A stretch of 64,000 nucleotides of DNA from Photorhabdus thracensis (GCF_001010285.1 NZ_CP011104.1:3410001-3474000), one strand, 5' to 3'; shown: positions 7,386 to 19,482, counted from the first letter of the stretch. The notes: generated by a model not told the origin, from the letters alone. Translations and numbers: made by a program.

Positions 7386-10300
7386 CTACCCTAACTGCTT
7401 ACGAGCATTACGGAAAATCCGCATCCACGGACCATCTTCGTTCCACTCCTCTGGATGCCAAGAGTTATTCACAGTACGGGATACCCTTTCAGGATGTGGC
7501 ATCATCACGGTTGCCCGCCCATCAAGGCTAGTGACTGCGGTAATACCATTCACGGAACCATTGGGGTTAGCCGGATAGTTTTCCGTAACCTGACCATAGT
7601 TGTTCACGTAGCGCAGAGCCACTAACCGGTTGCTTTCAAGCATCTTAAGATGCTGGCTATCGCGGAATTCCACTTGCCCTTCACCATGAGAAACAGCAAT
7701 CGGCATACGTGAACCCACCATATCTTTCAGGAAGAGTGACGGACTGTCCGTAATTTCCACCAAACTGAAACGAGCCTCAAAACGTTCTGAGCGGTTACGA
7801 ACAAAACGCGGCCAATGTTCCGCACCTGGGATCAGCTCCCGCAGGTTAGACATCATCTGGCAACCATTACAAACACCAAGCGCCAAAGTATCAGGCCGTG
7901 TAAAGAAAGCAGCAAACTCATCACGAACACGTTCGTTGAACAGAATTGATTTCGCCCAACCTTCACCGGCACCCAGCACGTCACCATAAGAGAAACCGCC
8001 ACAAGCAACCAGTGTCTGGAACTGTTCCAATCCGATACGTCCAGACAGCAAATCACTCATATGCACATCAATAGCTTCAAAACCTGCCCGGTGGAAGGCA
8101 GCAGCCATTTCAACATGAGAGTTAACACCCTGCTCACGCAGGACAGCCACTTTCGGTCTTACTTGCTGCAAAATGTAAGGCGCTGCAATATCTTCTGAAA
8201 TATCAAACGTCAGTTTTACATTCAGTCCGGGATCTTGATTATCCCATTTGGCCTGATGCTCCTGATCTGCACACTCTGGATTATCACGCAAACGCTGCAT
8301 TTGCCATGTGGTTTCAGCCCACCATAGACGCAGAGTACTGCGATTCTGGCGATATACTTCGGTGTTGCCACTAAAGATGACAAAATCATCACCCACTTTG
8401 GCCTTACCCAAATAATGCACACAGTCAGACAATCCATGTTCTGCCAGCAGGTTTTCAACAAACGCTTTATCAGATGCACGGATCTGAACCACAGCACCTA
8501 ACTCTTCCGTAAACAACGCTGCCAGAATATCTTCATCAAACACACTGATATCAGCTTCAATGCCACAATGACCGGCAAAAGCCATTTCAGCCAGCGTTAC
8601 CAGCAAGCCACCATCAGAACGGTCGTGATAGGCCAGCAATTTCTGTTCTGCAATCAGTTGCTGAATCGCATTGAAAAATCCAGCCAATTGTTCGGCGCTA
8701 CGTACATCAGCAGTCTTGTTACCAAGCTGGCGGTAAACCTGTGCCAACGCGGTACCACCCAATGTGTTCTTCCCTTGCCCCAAATCGATTAACAACAACG
8801 CATTATCGTCATCAGTGCAAAGCTCAGGCGTTACTGTACGACGCACATCTTCCACCCTGGCAAAGGCCGTAATCACCAGCGATAAAGGTGACGTCATTTC
8901 ACGCTCTTCACCTTTGTTATGCCAGCGGGTTTTCATCGACATGGAATCTTTACCCACTGGAATAGTCAGCCCCAGAGCAGGACACAACTCCTCACCCACA
9001 GCTTTAACTGCCGCATACAAACCGGCATCCTCGCCAGGATGACCCGCAGCAGACATCCAGTTAGCTGAAAGCTTAATACGTTTCAAATCCTGAACATAAG
9101 CGGAAGCGATGTTAGTTAGCGCTTCACCAACAGCCATACGGGCAGAGGCGGCAAAATCCAGCAGAGCGACTGGCGCTCGTTCACCCATAGACATCGCTTC
9201 GCCATAGTAGCTATCAAGACTGGCGGTAGTCACAGCGCAATCTGCCACCGGGATCTGCCACGGGCCAACCATCTGATCACGGGAAACCATGCCAGTCACA
9301 GTACGATCGCCTATCGTTATCAGGAATGTTTTTTCCGCCACAGCCGGCAAGTGCATAATGCGCTTAACAGCCTCCGCCAGATTGATATCCCGGCGCTCGA
9401 AGCTTTCACCACTGGCTTTTAATGTACTGACATTGCGCAACATTTTTGGCGTTTTGCCCAGCAGCACATCCAGCGGCATATCAATTGGCTGGTTATCAAA
9501 GTGTTCATCATTCAGCAGCAAATGACGCTCTTCTGTTGCCTCGCCAATAACGGCATAAGGTGCCCGTTCACGCCGGCAAATCTCTTCAAACAGAGGAAGC
9601 TGTTCTGGCGCAACAGCCAGTACATAACGTTCCTGAGATTCATTACACCAAACTTCCAGTGGACTCATTCCCGGCTCATCATTAAGAATTTTACGTAATT
9701 CAAACCGTCCACCGCGACCACCGTCACTGACCAGCTCAGGCATAGCATTAGAAAGCCCACCAGCACCGACATCATGAATAAACAGAATCGGGTTGCTTTC
9801 ACCTAACTGCCAACAGCGATCAATCACTTCCTGACAACGGCGTTCCATTTCCGGGTTATCGCGTTGAACAGAAGCAAAATCCAGATCAGCATCAGACTGA
9901 CCGGATGCCATAGAAGATGCCGCACCACCGCCCAAACCAATGTTCATAGACGGGCCGCCAAGCACAATTAATTTGGCACCAACAGAAATTTCACCCTTTT
10001 TAACATGTTCATCACGGATATTACCCATCCCACCCGCCAGCATGATGGGTTTGTGGTAGCCACGTAATTCACTACCGTTATGGCTGTTTACTTTTTCTTC
10101 ATAGGTACGAAAATAGCCCAGCAGCGCCGGACGACCAAATTCGTTATTAAATGCTGCACCGCCCAGAGGACCTTCAGTCATGATATCTAAGGCGCTGACG
10201 ATCCGATCCGGTTTACCGAAATCCTCTTCCCACGGCTGTTCAAAACCCGGTATCCGCAAATTGGATACCGAAAATCCCACCAGCCCGGCTTTTGGCTTGG

Positions 10301-11273
10301 CACCTCGACCCGTCGCGCCTTCATCGCGGATTTCTCCGCCAGAACCTGTCGATGCCCCCGGCCACGGGGAAATTGCGGTTGGATGATTATGCGTTTCAAC
10401 TTTCATCAGGATATGGGCCTGCTCCTGATGATAATCATATGAACCGTCTTCCGCACTGGCAAAGAAACGGCCAACAACAGACCCTTCCATGACAGCGGCG
10501 TTATCTTTATAAGCTGACAGGACATAATCAGGTGTCTGCTCATAGGTATTTTTAATCATTTTGAACAGTGATTTTGGCTGTTCCTGACCATCAATAATCC
10601 AATCAGCATTAAATATTTTATGGCGACAATGCTCTGAATTAGCCTGAGCAAACATATAAAGCTCAATATCGGTTGGGTTACGCTCCAGTTTCTGGAAAGC
10701 TTCCATCAGATAATCAATCTCATCCGGGGCCAACGCCAATCCAAGTTCAATATTGGCTTTCTCTAACGCACTACGCCCTGCTTGCAGAATATCAATGCGT
10801 TTTAATGGAGCGGGTTGCTGATGAGAAAATAATTTCTCCGCCTGTTCCAGTTGAGTAAAAACCGTTTCCATCATCCGGTCATGCAGAAGCGACGACAGCA
10901 TTTGCCATTGTGCATCACTCATTTCATCACACTGAACATAGTAAGCCAGACCACGTTCTAAACGCACAACCTGAGACAGACCACAATTGTGAGCAATATC
11001 GGTTGCTTTCGAAGACCACGGGGAAATGGTTCCCGGACGGGGAGTCACTAACAGCAACGTACCCTGTGGTTCGTGTTCAGCCAGAGAAGGTCCATATTTT
11101 AATAATCGTTGTAATTTTGCTGAATCAGCATCACTCAAAGTTGCATTAATTTCTGCGAAATGAACATATTCCGCATAAATATCATTGACCGGAAGTTGCT
11201 GTTCCTGACACACAGAAAGGAGCTTGGTGATACGAAATGCCGATAAAGCGGGTGAGCCACGCAGAATTTCCAT
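7386..11273 (-). CDS. purL: phosphoribosylformylglycinamidine synthase
   Basis: This 1295-residue protein is the large-type PurL, which makes FGAM from FGAR, ATP and glutamine in de novo purine synthesis. It starts [19 protein letters not shown], as in E. coli. It then has a PurS-like N-domain, the two ATP-binding AIRS-like halves ([20 protein letters not shown] near residue 290) and a C-terminal glutaminase with the nucleophile in GVCNGCQMM and the His/Glu pair in MPHPERV. I chose ATG at 11273; an in-frame ATG 18 bases earlier has no family support. A PurR operator lies upstream and mltF is divergent, as in E. coli. The usual downstream gene glrK is absent here and replaced by the IS junction, which begins 32 bases past the stop. 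Confidence 0.97.
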   Translation of the reverse strand: MEILRGSPALSAFRITKLLSVCQEQQLPVNDIYAEYVHFAEINATLSDADSAKLQRLLKYGPSLAEHEPQGTLLLVTPRPGTISPWSSKATDIAHNCGLSQVVRLERGLAYYVQCDEMSDAQWQMLSSLLHDRMMETVFTQLEQAEKLFSHQQPAPLKRIDILQAGRSALEKANIELGLALAPDEIDYLMEAFQKLERNPTDIELYMFAQANSEHCRHKIFNADWIIDGQEQPKSLFKMIKNTYEQTPDYVLSAYKDNAAVMEGSVVGRFFASAEDGSYDYHQEQAHILMKVETHNHPTAISPWPGASTGSGGEIRDEGATGRGAKPKAGLVGFSVSNLRIPGFEQPWEEDFGKPDRIVSALDIMTEGPLGGAAFNNEFGRPALLGYFRTYEEKVNSHNGSELRGYHKPIMLAGGMGNIRDEHVKKGEISVGAKLIVLGGPSMNIGLGGGAASSMASGQSDADLDFASVQRDNPEMERRCQEVIDRCWQLGESNPILFIHDVGAGGLSNAMPELVSDGGRGGRFELRKILNDEPGMSPLEVWCNESQERYVLAVAPEQLPLFEEICRRERAPYAVIGEATEERHLLLNDEHFDNQPIDMPLDVLLGKTPKMLRNVSTLKASGESFERRDINLAEAVKRIMHLPAVAEKTFLITIGDRTVTGMVSRDQMVGPWQIPVADCAVTTASLDSYYGEAMSMGERAPVALLDFAASARMAVGEALTNIASAYVQDLKRIKLSANWMSAAGHPGEDAGLYAAVKAVGEELCPALGLTIPVGKDSMSMKTRWHNKGEEREMTSPLSLVITAFARVEDVRRTVTPELCTDDDNALLLIDLGQGKNTLGGTALAQVYRQLGNKTADVRSAEQLAGFFNAIQQLIAEQKLLAYHDRSDGGLLVTLAEMAFAGHCGIEADISVFDEDILAALFTEELGAVVQIRASDKAFVENLLAEHGLSDCVHYLGKAKVGDDFVIFSGNTEVYRQNRSTLRLWWAETTWQMQRLRDNPECADQEHQAKWDNQDPGLNVKLTFDISEDIAAPYILQQVRPKVAVLREQGVNSHVEMAAAFHRAGFEAIDVHMSDLLSGRIGLEQFQTLVACGGFSYGDVLGAGEGWAKSILFNERVRDEFAAFFTRPDTLALGVCNGCQMMSNLRELIPGAEHWPRFVRNRSERFEARFSLVEITDSPSLFLKDMVGSRMPIAVSHGEGQVEFRDSQHLKMLESNRLVALRYVNNYGQVTENYPANPNGSVNGITAVTSLDGRATVMMPHPERVSRTVNNSWHPEEWNEDGPWMRIFRNARKQLG

Positions 11274-11358
11274 AGTAATACATTCTCTCATCTTAGAAGC
11301 AAAGCCTGACTGATGCCTCAGGGGGAAACGGGCACATTATAGAGGATTGCGACCAGTG

Positions 11359-11374
11359 ACGAAACCGTTTGCGT
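11359..11374 (-). promoter_or_regulatory. PurR operator of purL
   Basis: Read on the purL strand this is ACGCAAACGGTTTCGT, a 16-bp near-palindrome that matches the PurR consensus ACGCAAACGTTTNCGT at nearly every position. It sits about 86 bases upstream of the purL start. Purine-dependent repression by PurR with hypoxanthine or guanine as corepressor is the known role of such sites. Confidence 0.88.
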
Positions 11375-11540
11375 GACGATTATTAATGCTCATTATCTTA
11401 TCGCCAGGCTATGCAAATGGTATCAATTAAGTTGCGTCGTAAGTTTTTGTTCCGCAAAATGCTCAATCACTGGAAATTTAGCCATGATAATATAACGCGT
11501 TTTTACATCGCACCACATCGCGTTATACAGAGATAACTGT

Positions 11541-12962
11541 TTGAATAATATAAAAATAAACTATTTCGTTATCATTGTTATCGCTCTTTTTTCTGCTGCA
11601 ATCATCAGTCTGAACATCAGTTGGCCGAATAAACAGCAGGAGCAGATTAACAGGATCATGACCAGGGGAGAGCTACGGATCAGCACAATCAGCTCACCTT
11701 TGATTCATCTTACAAGTAAAAAAGAACCCAATGGGTTTGATTACGAGCTGGCGAAACGCTTTGCTGATTATCTTGGCGTTAAATTGGAAATCAAATTCAG
11801 AACAAATCTCAACCAGTTATTTGATGATCTGGAAAAGGGTGACGCGGATTTTTTGGCTGCTGGTCTTACCTATAATGAGGAGAGACTGGAGCAAACCCGC
11901 ACGGGTCCAGCTTACTATTCTGTTTCTCAACAGCTGATTTACCGCAAAGGGACTCTACGTCCCCGCTCTTTTAAGGATTTGAAAGGCAAATTGCTGGTCA
12001 CTTCCGGTTCAGCTCATGTCAGTACGCTGAAAAAGATAAAAGAAGAGTCTTACCCGGAACTTGAATGGGATGAGACACAGCAATACAACACCCGGGAATT
12101 ACTGGAACTGGTGTCAGAGGGCAAACTGGATTACACCTTGGGCGACTCTATCAATGTCGCGTTGCAACAGCGTACTCACCCTAATCTGGCCGTCGCTTTT
12201 GATATCAGTGAAGATAATCCCCTGACGTGGTATTTAAAACGTATTGATGATTACAGCCTTTATGCCGCCATGCTGGATTTTTTCAGCCAGATGACGGAAG
12301 AAGATGTGATGCCACGGCTGGAAGAGAAATATTTTGGTCATGTCGGCTCATTTGATTATTTCGATACACTCTCTTTTCTCAGTGCTATTGATCATATTCT
12401 GCCTGCTTATCAACCTCTGTTTGAGAAATACTCTGGCGAAATCAGCTGGCAACTACTGGCTGCAATTGCCTGGCAGGAGTCTCACTGGGACCCGCAGGCA
12501 ACCTCTCCCACAGGTGTGCGTGGCCTGATGATGTTAACCAGCCCGACGGCTAAAGGGTTAGGTGTTGTTGACCGCCTTGATCCAGAAGAAAGTATTAAGG
12601 GCGGCGCAATCTATTTGCAAAATCTGATGAAACGACTACCTGAAAACATCCCTAAAGATGAGCGAATCTGGTTTGCACTGGCTGCTTACAATATGGGCTA
12701 TGGTCACATGCTGGATGCTCGTAAACTAACGGCATCACAGAAAGGAAATCCCAATAGCTGGCTTGATGTAAAAGCCCGAATACCCATGTTAAGCCAGAAA
12801 AAATACTATACCAATACCACCTATGGCTATGCCCGTGGGCATGAGGCTTATCGTTATGTCGAGAATATCCGCCGTTATCAGCTTAGTTTAGTTGGCTATT
12901 TACAGGCCAAAGAAAACCGGAAAAAATTAACATCCCAAGCAGAAAAATCAAAAGCAGAGTAA
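11541..12962 (+). CDS. mltF: membrane-bound lytic murein transglycosylase F
   Basis: The 473-residue protein has an N-terminal hydrophobic anchor (about 8-27), a periplasmic solute-binding-like domain ([10 protein letters not shown] onward, about 38-265) and a C-terminal lysozyme-like transglycosylase domain with the catalytic glutamate E313 in [10 protein letters not shown] and the GVRGLMML and AAYNMGYGH motifs. MltF cleaves peptidoglycan glycan strands to 1,6-anhydromuropeptides at the cell envelope. The start is TTG, as no better codon gives the conserved KINY N-terminus; an AGAGAT ribosome site precedes it. Its divergent position to purL and the following convergent tadA match the E. coli order. 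The C-terminus is shorter than in E. coli. Confidence 0.94.
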   Translation: MNNIKINYFVIIVIALFSAAIISLNISWPNKQQEQINRIMTRGELRISTISSPLIHLTSKKEPNGFDYELAKRFADYLGVKLEIKFRTNLNQLFDDLEKGDADFLAAGLTYNEERLEQTRTGPAYYSVSQQLIYRKGTLRPRSFKDLKGKLLVTSGSAHVSTLKKIKEESYPELEWDETQQYNTRELLELVSEGKLDYTLGDSINVALQQRTHPNLAVAFDISEDNPLTWYLKRIDDYSLYAAMLDFFSQMTEEDVMPRLEEKYFGHVGSFDYFDTLSFLSAIDHILPAYQPLFEKYSGEISWQLLAAIAWQESHWDPQATSPTGVRGLMMLTSPTAKGLGVVDRLDPEESIKGGAIYLQNLMKRLPENIPKDERIWFALAAYNMGYGHMLDARKLTASQKGNPNSWLDVKARIPMLSQKKYYTNTTYGYARGHEAYRYVENIRRYQLSLVGYLQAKENRKKLTSQAEKSKAE

Positions 12963-13038
12963 GCAATTTGCTAGCTATCATGACACCCCATTCTGACCGG
13001 ATGAGGCTTCCCAAGTCTGACGCAAACCTCACGACGTA

Positions 13039-14014
<976 letters not shown>

Positions 14015-14842
14015 ATGAGTCAAAAGAATGATTTCAAGGCTTTTTCTATTAGTGAAAATGCAAATATAGTGAATCAAGAAATATATGAAAAAGATCAAAA
14101 TTTGCAAACTGGGTTTCCAACAGGAAATATTACCGCCGAACTATTAAATAAGGCATTACGTCAGTCGTCAACCATATCCACTGTCGTCGCTAATTTTATC
14201 GCAACACAATCTGGCGATGATGTTCTGGATAATGGGGATATAGACAAACTCACCGCCCAATTCAAAAAAGCGTTAGAACAAAAAAACACAACGGAAATTC
14301 GCGATGCCTCATTAACAGAAAAAGGGATTATTCAACTCACAGACCAAATAGGCAACAGTAATACACTCGCTCCAACTCAGAAGCTTGTTTCTGATGTAAA
14401 TGATAATGCTAATAATCGACTGGCAAAAGACCAAAACGGCGCAGACATTCCTGATAAAGCTGAGTTTATAAAGAACCTTGGTTTATCAGATACAACAAAG
14501 ATAACGATAGGGAATAGTGAAAATCAGGTACCTGATATGTCATTTTTTACCGCTAACCTGAATCAAGTCGGATGGCAAAAACTACCTTCGGGTTTAATTG
14601 AAATGTGGGGAATAGCATCAGTTAAAGGCAATGCTTATGCCGAACCTGGTGCTTTAAATAACTTTCCAATCCCATTCCCGAATACATGTCTCAACGTCAC
14701 GTTAACTCACGTTGGTAACGCCCCTCAACATGCTGGCACATTTTCAATAATGATGGTCAATAATGGCCAATTCCAATGTTTTAGCAGTATTGCAAATTTA
14801 CAAATTCCTGTAGCAGCATTTTATAGAGCAATAGGGTATTAA
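14015..14842 (+). CDS. orphan phage-type tail fibre protein
   Basis: The 275-residue protein begins with a polar segment (MSQKNDFKAFSISENANIVN) followed by short repeat-like blocks. These include DASLTEKGIIQLTDQIGNSNTLAPTQK, typical of P2/lambda-type tail-fibre repeats, and a C-terminal head with the GWQKLPSGLIEMWG motif found at the tips of many enterobacterial fibres. The last ~120 residues probably form the receptor-binding domain. The next gene is its assembly chaperone. No other phage, tailocin or Photorhabdus virulence-cassette structural gene is in the neighbourhood. It may be a spare fibre module that recombines with prophage fibres elsewhere, or the remnant of a deleted prophage. Confidence 0.8.
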   Translation: MSQKNDFKAFSISENANIVNQEIYEKDQNLQTGFPTGNITAELLNKALRQSSTISTVVANFIATQSGDDVLDNGDIDKLTAQFKKALEQKNTTEIRDASLTEKGIIQLTDQIGNSNTLAPTQKLVSDVNDNANNRLAKDQNGADIPDKAEFIKNLGLSDTTKITIGNSENQVPDMSFFTANLNQVGWQKLPSGLIEMWGIASVKGNAYAEPGALNNFPIPFPNTCLNVTLTHVGNAPQHAGTFSIMMVNNGQFQCFSSIANLQIPVAAFYRAIGY

Positions 14843-14843
14843 T

Positions 14844-15278
14844 ATGAATGAAAAAAACTATATATTTAGCGCATTAAATAAAGCATTTTATCCGCTATCA
14901 TTACAGCAGGATTACATTGAAGCAGGCTCATGGCCAAACGATCCCATATCTGTAACTGATGACATATTCAATGAGTTTTCGGGAATGCCGCCCATAGGAA
15001 AAATACTTTCCTATGGCGAAGATGGCCTTCCTTGCTGGGAAGATATTCCACCACCAACAAAAGAGCAATTGATATCTATAGCGGAAATCCAAAGAGCGCA
15101 ATTTTTATCTCTTGCAAATGAAAAAATAACGCCGCTTTCTGATGCTGTAGAACTTGATATGGCAACAAATGAAGAGGCACAATTGCTGAAAGAATGGAAA
15201 AAATACCGAATTATGCTTAATCGGGTTGATACTTCGAAAGCATCGGAAATAGACTGGCCCATTTCACCATTACCGTAA
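14844..15278 (+). CDS. tail fibre assembly protein (Tfa family)
   Basis: The 144-residue protein follows the fibre gene by one base, a position typical of tfa genes. The middle and C-terminus (PPTKEQLISIAEIQRAQFLSLANEKITPLSDAVELDMAT..EEAQLLKEWKKYRIMLNRVD, ending in DWP) match the Caudovirales tail-fibre assembly family. Tfa proteins act as chaperones for fibre trimerisation and can remain on the fibre tip. The N-terminus is variable and matched to its partner fibre. Its intact frame beside an intact fibre argues that the pair is maintained. Confidence 0.85.
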   Translation: MNEKNYIFSALNKAFYPLSLQQDYIEAGSWPNDPISVTDDIFNEFSGMPPIGKILSYGEDGLPCWEDIPPPTKEQLISIAEIQRAQFLSLANEKITPLSDAVELDMATNEEAQLLKEWKKYRIMLNRVDTSKASEIDWPISPLP

Positions 15279-15607
15279 TTAACAAAAAGACCGGGATTAG
15301 ATCACTGAGCCAGGACATACGAGGAAAATGTATTTATTAAGCATCATATATTTACCCCTGTTAAATTTTAGCCGCCAAACGATATATTAGTGAGTGGTTA
15401 TTTCCCTGTTTTGCTATGGTCTCAGTAATAAAGATATGGCGGCCAAAATGGTGCCTAGATGGGCGATCAAACCGGCTTAATGGGGAAAAATGGACACAGC
15501 ATTTTTCATAATGAAAAAACCAACCTCATTATTTTGAATGAGGTTGGTCAGCGGTCTAAGCCTTCCAGACTGGAAGGCTTCTTTAAATCACTAATGACTG
15601 ATTGATA
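15279..15607. other. intergenic region with an imperfect inverted repeat
   Basis: The gap holds an 11-of-12 inverted repeat at 15366-15377 (TTTTAGCCGCCA) and 15437-15448 (TGGCGGCCAAAA), spanning 83 bases, and a terminator for the aldehyde dehydrogenase gene. The repeat could be a small palindromic element. I see no gene. Confidence 0.4.
15514..15547 (-). terminator. intrinsic terminator of the aldehyde dehydrogenase gene
   Basis: A perfect 11-bp stem (15520-15530 with 15537-15547, six-base loop) is followed on the minus strand by a run of six T residues. It lies about 60 bases past the aldehyde dehydrogenase stop. Confidence 0.75.
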
Positions 15608-17092
15608 TTATTCTTCACTGGTTTTGATGTAGATACTCTTAACCTGAGTGTAAGAATCCAGTATCATTTTGTGTGTCTCTCTTCCAAGACCTGATTTTTT
15701 GTAGCCGCCAAATGGTGCGTGAGCCGGCAGCTCATGGTAAGTGTTAATCCACATACGACCCGTTCTGACGGCTTTGGCTACACGTAATGCGCGGTCGATA
15801 TCCTGTGTCCAGACAGCGCCAGCCAAACCATAATCAGAATCATTTGCCATTCTGATCACGTCTTCTTCTTCACTGAATGGAATGACGGTCAATACAGGGC
15901 CAAAAATTTCTTCGCGTGCTACCTGCATTTCATTGGTCACATCGATAATAATGGTTGGTTGAATAAAGAAACCATCATCATAACCTTCGCCAGTAATCCG
16001 TTTGCCGCCAGTCAGGATAGTTGCGCCCTCTTTTTCCGCAATATCGACATAGCTGAGAATTTTTTCCATTTGTTCCTGGCTGACCTGACTTCCCATCTGT
16101 GTTTCTTTTTCCAGTGGGTCACCAACCCGGACAGATTCAAATTCTGCTTTCAGGGAGTTGAGGAATTCATCATGAATATCTTTATGCAGGAATAACCGGG
16201 AACCTGATTCACACGCTTGCCCTTGATTCAGCAAAATAGCTTTGGCCGCATATTTTACGGCTTTTTTCATATTGGCATCAGGGAAGATAATATTGGCTGA
16301 TTTACCGCCAAGTTCCAATGTAGCAGGGATAAGCTTTTTGGCCGCGGCTTCGGCTACGGTATAACCTACTCTGGTGGAACCCGTGAATGCCACTTTTTCG
16401 ACATCTTCATGGTCCAGAATAGCTTGACCAACGACGGATCCCCGACCTGTAACAATATTGACCACCCCAGCCGGCAGGACTTTATTCAGTATCCGACCCA
16501 GTTCAAGCAGTGTGATGGGTGTCATTGTTGCTGGATTAATCACAATGGTGTTACCCGCCGCAAGAGCCGGAGCCAGTTTCCATGCTGCCATCAATAACGG
16601 GAAATTCCAGGGAATGACCTGTCCGACAACACCAATGGGTTCACGGATCACCAAGCTGAGTGTATTACTATCGAGAACTGAAGCTTCATCAGTATGGGCA
16701 CGGATCACACCGGCAAAATAGCGGAAATGGTCAATGGAGGCAGGGATATCCATATTCCGGGACTCATTTAATGGCTTGCCGGTATCCAGCGATTCAAGCA
16801 TAGCAAAACGTTCTTGTTCTGCTTCCAGCAAGTCAGCTATTTTCAGTAAAATGGATTGTCTTTCGATTGCGGAGGTTTGACTCCAGGCGGGGAACGCTTT
16901 TTTCGCGGCACTGACAGCAAGATCAACATCTTCAGCATTACCGGATACATATTTAGCCAGCAATTCTCCTGTTGACGGGTTAAAACTTTTAGCTGTTTCT
17001 TTGGATACACTATCTACCCATTGCCCATCGATAAGCATTTTATAGGATTCAACAGGCCACATCTCTTTCTCAATATCATGTAATCGTTTCAT
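15608..17092 (-). CDS. NAD(P)-dependent aldehyde dehydrogenase (AldA-like)
   Basis: The ~494-residue protein is a full-length ALDH-superfamily enzyme. It has the cofactor-binding segment VGQVIPWNFPLLMAAWKLAPALA, the FTGSTRVG glycine turn, the general-base glutamate in LELGGKSANI, and the catalytic cysteine in NQGQACESGSR near residue 300. It oxidises an aldehyde to the acid; the strong resemblance to Firmicute-type AldA proteins does not fix the substrate (betaine aldehyde, aminoaldehydes and simple aldehydes are all possible). I prefer the ATG at 17092 over one six bases upstream. It is monocistronic with its own terminator. There is no linked choline, betaine or polyamine catabolic gene. 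Confidence 0.88.
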   Translation of the reverse strand: MKRLHDIEKEMWPVESYKMLIDGQWVDSVSKETAKSFNPSTGELLAKYVSGNAEDVDLAVSAAKKAFPAWSQTSAIERQSILLKIADLLEAEQERFAMLESLDTGKPLNESRNMDIPASIDHFRYFAGVIRAHTDEASVLDSNTLSLVIREPIGVVGQVIPWNFPLLMAAWKLAPALAAGNTIVINPATMTPITLLELGRILNKVLPAGVVNIVTGRGSVVGQAILDHEDVEKVAFTGSTRVGYTVAEAAAKKLIPATLELGGKSANIIFPDANMKKAVKYAAKAILLNQGQACESGSRLFLHKDIHDEFLNSLKAEFESVRVGDPLEKETQMGSQVSQEQMEKILSYVDIAEKEGATILTGGKRITGEGYDDGFFIQPTIIIDVTNEMQVAREEIFGPVLTVIPFSEEEDVIRMANDSDYGLAGAVWTQDIDRALRVAKAVRTGRMWINTYHELPAHAPFGGYKKSGLGRETHKMILDSYTQVKSIYIKTSEE

Positions 17093-17423
17093 TAACATAC
17101 TCCGGTTACTTTGGTTTAATAATAGTGATAATTAGAATCTATTTCATCAGGTTATTTTATTTTCCATGATTATTAATAACGCTATTGAGATAGCCTCTTA
17201 ATATAGTTTCAGTATGTGAATATCTGTGTGCTTTATATTTATTAGCTAACCAAGTTTATCTTGTCATATTTCATATTTTTTAGCACCAGTATAGTAGAGT
17301 ACAAAATAATGGATGTCTATTAGCGTGTTATATAAAATATCATGCATATTAACAAGCGGAAATTATAAATAAACAGTGAAATTAAATATCCGTTGGAATA
17401 TTCCAACGGATTGAAAGGAAATA
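17093..17423. other. AT-rich intergenic region
   Basis: About 325 bases separate the binding-protein gene from the aldehyde dehydrogenase, both on the minus strand. Apart from the palindromic hairpin at its right end I see only AT-rich promoter-like sequence and no gene. Confidence 0.45.
17388..17411 (-). terminator. 24-bp perfect palindrome after the binding-protein gene, probable terminator
   Basis: A perfect 12-bp inverted repeat (ATCCGTTGGAAT and its complement) lies 12 bases beyond the stop at 17424. There is an AT-rich but not pure T tail on the minus strand. It is most simply a transcription terminator; a dimeric-regulator operator cannot be excluded. Confidence 0.55.
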
Positions 17424-18560
17424 TTATTTTGCTGTGACCCAGAATACTCCGCTACCATCAAGGGCTGTAAAAGTTTTATGCAGATATAGACTGTCGGCTT
17501 GTGGATCAATATCTTCGAACAGATTCGGGTGCAGGAATTTCGCTATAACTTCAACGGCAATAATGTTAAACGGCGTATCGTAGTATTGGTGATACAGTGC
17601 GATTACCCGCTTTTCTCGGAATGCTCTTAATACATTCAGTTTTGGTCGTGTCAGTAGTTTTTCCAGCCGTTCCTGTGACTGTTTTAGATTACCGGTATAA
17701 CCCAATGGCACTGAAAGGCTTTCAGGGCGAACTTTGTCCCAATCTGCGGCGGTCATCAGATAAAATTCAGGATTGCTGACGATTAATTGTTCTTCGTTTA
17801 CCTCTCCACCCATACCTGGGAACCAACGGGCACCGAGGTTATCACCTCCTGCGGCAGTAACAAATTCACCAAAATTGCCATTACCGAAAGTTTTACAGCA
17901 ATGCTCCGCGCCAAACATTCCGGCATGGCGTTCGATAAACACAGGGGGCCGCTGTTCTTTGCCCAGCGTACCAACTCGTTCATTAATTGTTTTCATCCTC
18001 TCCTGATAGAAAGCAATAAATTTTTGTGCGTTTTCTTCCTCGCCGAATACTTTCCCAAGTAACGTCATACTGGGAATAGTATTTGTCAGTGGATATTGCC
18101 GGAAATCGATAAAGATAACGGGAATACCGGCTTTCTCAAGTAAAGTAATGGTTCTGCTATCATTGAGTTTGGCTTGGAGGCCAATATCAAAAATAACCAG
18201 GTCGGGTTTATAAGTCAGTGCTTTTTCAACGCTGAAATCGCTTTGATAAGGGTTAGGAAAAACGGGAATCTTTCGTAACTGGGGGAAGTCTTTTTCATAG
18301 GCGGTTGCCAGGTCTGGCGATTTGATTTTCAGTGCATTATCCCAAGCGATAATACCTTTAAGCGGATTATCAGGATGAAGAATATTCAGAGCAATCAATA
18401 CCCGGCTGTCAGCCAGCATAACCCGACTGACCGGTGCATCAACGTTAACCTCCCGGCCGGCGACATCCTTGACGATGATTTCTTTTGCCTGAGCAAAGAC
18501 AGGCAATAGTATCAATATGGCAGTCAGAAAATATTTTGCAGTACGGTGGATGACTGACAT
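17424..18560 (-). CDS. periplasmic binding protein of an iron/siderophore-type ABC transporter
   Basis: The 378-residue protein has a Sec signal peptide (residues 1-25, ending AQA) and the FepB/FecB/BtuF-type binding-protein fold. It has the N-terminal IIVKDVAGREVNVDAPVSRVML segment, a KPDLVIFD block around residue 120, and a second lobe with NPEFYLMTAADW. Such proteins deliver ferric siderophores, haem or cobalamin to an inner-membrane permease. No permease or ATPase gene is adjacent, so it must work with transporter parts encoded elsewhere or be an orphan. A Fur-box-like sequence lies about 240 bases upstream, consistent with iron regulation (inference). The ligand is unknown. Confidence 0.85.
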   Translation of the reverse strand: MSVIHRTAKYFLTAILILLPVFAQAKEIIVKDVAGREVNVDAPVSRVMLADSRVLIALNILHPDNPLKGIIAWDNALKIKSPDLATAYEKDFPQLRKIPVFPNPYQSDFSVEKALTYKPDLVIFDIGLQAKLNDSRTITLLEKAGIPVIFIDFRQYPLTNTIPSMTLLGKVFGEEENAQKFIAFYQERMKTINERVGTLGKEQRPPVFIERHAGMFGAEHCCKTFGNGNFGEFVTAAGGDNLGARWFPGMGGEVNEEQLIVSNPEFYLMTAADWDKVRPESLSVPLGYTGNLKQSQERLEKLLTRPKLNVLRAFREKRVIALYHQYYDTPFNIIAVEVIAKFLHPNLFEDIDPQADSLYLHKTFTALDGSGVFWVTAK

Positions 18561-18912
18561 TATTTCTCCTTGGTTTTGAGTTTTATCTGCTGGTTTTCAA
18601 AATGAGATTCTGTATCAGAAGCTCATTGTTGCTTAAATAAAGAACATTCTGGGTTGGACTGTATATTTGAAAGTTGTGATTGACCGTGAAATGCAACGGA
18701 AAGTCGTAATACGCTATCTATTAGAATAGTTAAGTAAGGCGATAAACGCAGGTACGATCTCATCTGATTGGTCCAAATCTGTTTATGCTAAACCCGGAAT
18801 GATAATGATAACAATTTATATTAATCAAATGATTTTAGTATCTCTGGTAAACAATATTTTTATTTTTTAATAATAACAATGAATTAAGTGATATTTTCTA
18901 TCAGGTCAACTT
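18561..18912. other. regulatory gap between the binding-protein gene and the hcp remnant
   Basis: The 350 bases upstream of the binding-protein gene are AT-rich and contain one good Fur-box candidate near 18801. I see no gene. Confidence 0.45.
18801..18819. promoter_or_regulatory. candidate Fur box
   Basis: GATAATGATAACAATTTAT matches the 19-bp Fur consensus GATAATGATAATCATTATC at 13 positions, including the first eleven. It lies upstream of an iron-type binding-protein gene on the minus strand. The distance to the start is rather long, so the promoter must be distal or the site may serve something else. Confidence 0.5.
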
Positions 18913-19482
18913 ATGTTCCTGCCTTAAAATACTTCCGCTTTTCGAAGTTGCGCCAGATCAAACAATCTGAACTCCTGCGGGTAATGGTTGTGCTTACGCG
19001 CAAGGGGTGTGTGGTAAAACAGTTTTGCTCCACGTGCATTTTTCTCCACACTGACCAATGTTAACTTCGATACTTTGCGGATTATCGGCTATATCAAAGA
19101 AGCTATTTATCTGCGGGAATTACTGGCAAATCGCTGTCGTTTGGCGAATTCCGTGATTAATGTTAATCATCCGGTGGCGATCCGCAACCTGTATCTGTGA
19201 ATGTGCACCCGGTCACAGGTAAAGCAATTCTGATTTCAGGCCATGACCTGAAAGATTTGCCTCGTCTGCTTGATGTCGATCAATGTAACGATGCTTACTC
19301 AGCGATTATGTTAGCGATTCGTTTAGCTGACTCTGCTTTCTCTTGGTGTGAAAAATATTTATACCGGACCAACAGCACCTGCATTCTTGACAGATAATTT
19401 GCTGGCAATATTCAATGAAAAATTTGGTATGCGTCCAATCACCACGGTTGAGCAGGACTTATAGGATATTCTGACAGCTTGA
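18913..19482 (+). pseudogene. hcp: decayed hybrid cluster protein (hydroxylamine/NO reductase) gene
   Basis: Several separate stretches translate to Hcp when read in shifting frames. They are [17 protein letters not shown] near 18975 (the N-terminal Fe-S cysteine motif), [17 protein letters not shown] near 19030, [18 protein letters not shown] at 19200, [19 protein letters not shown] at 19257, and the C-terminal [21 protein letters not shown] near 19365. They keep the order of intact Hcp, but hundreds of codons are missing, and there are in-frame stops (for example TGA before the first block and TAG at 19462) and frameshifts. Intact Hcp is about 550 residues; under 600 bases remain. The partner hcr is absent. 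The locus is clearly dead. Confidence 0.88.
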
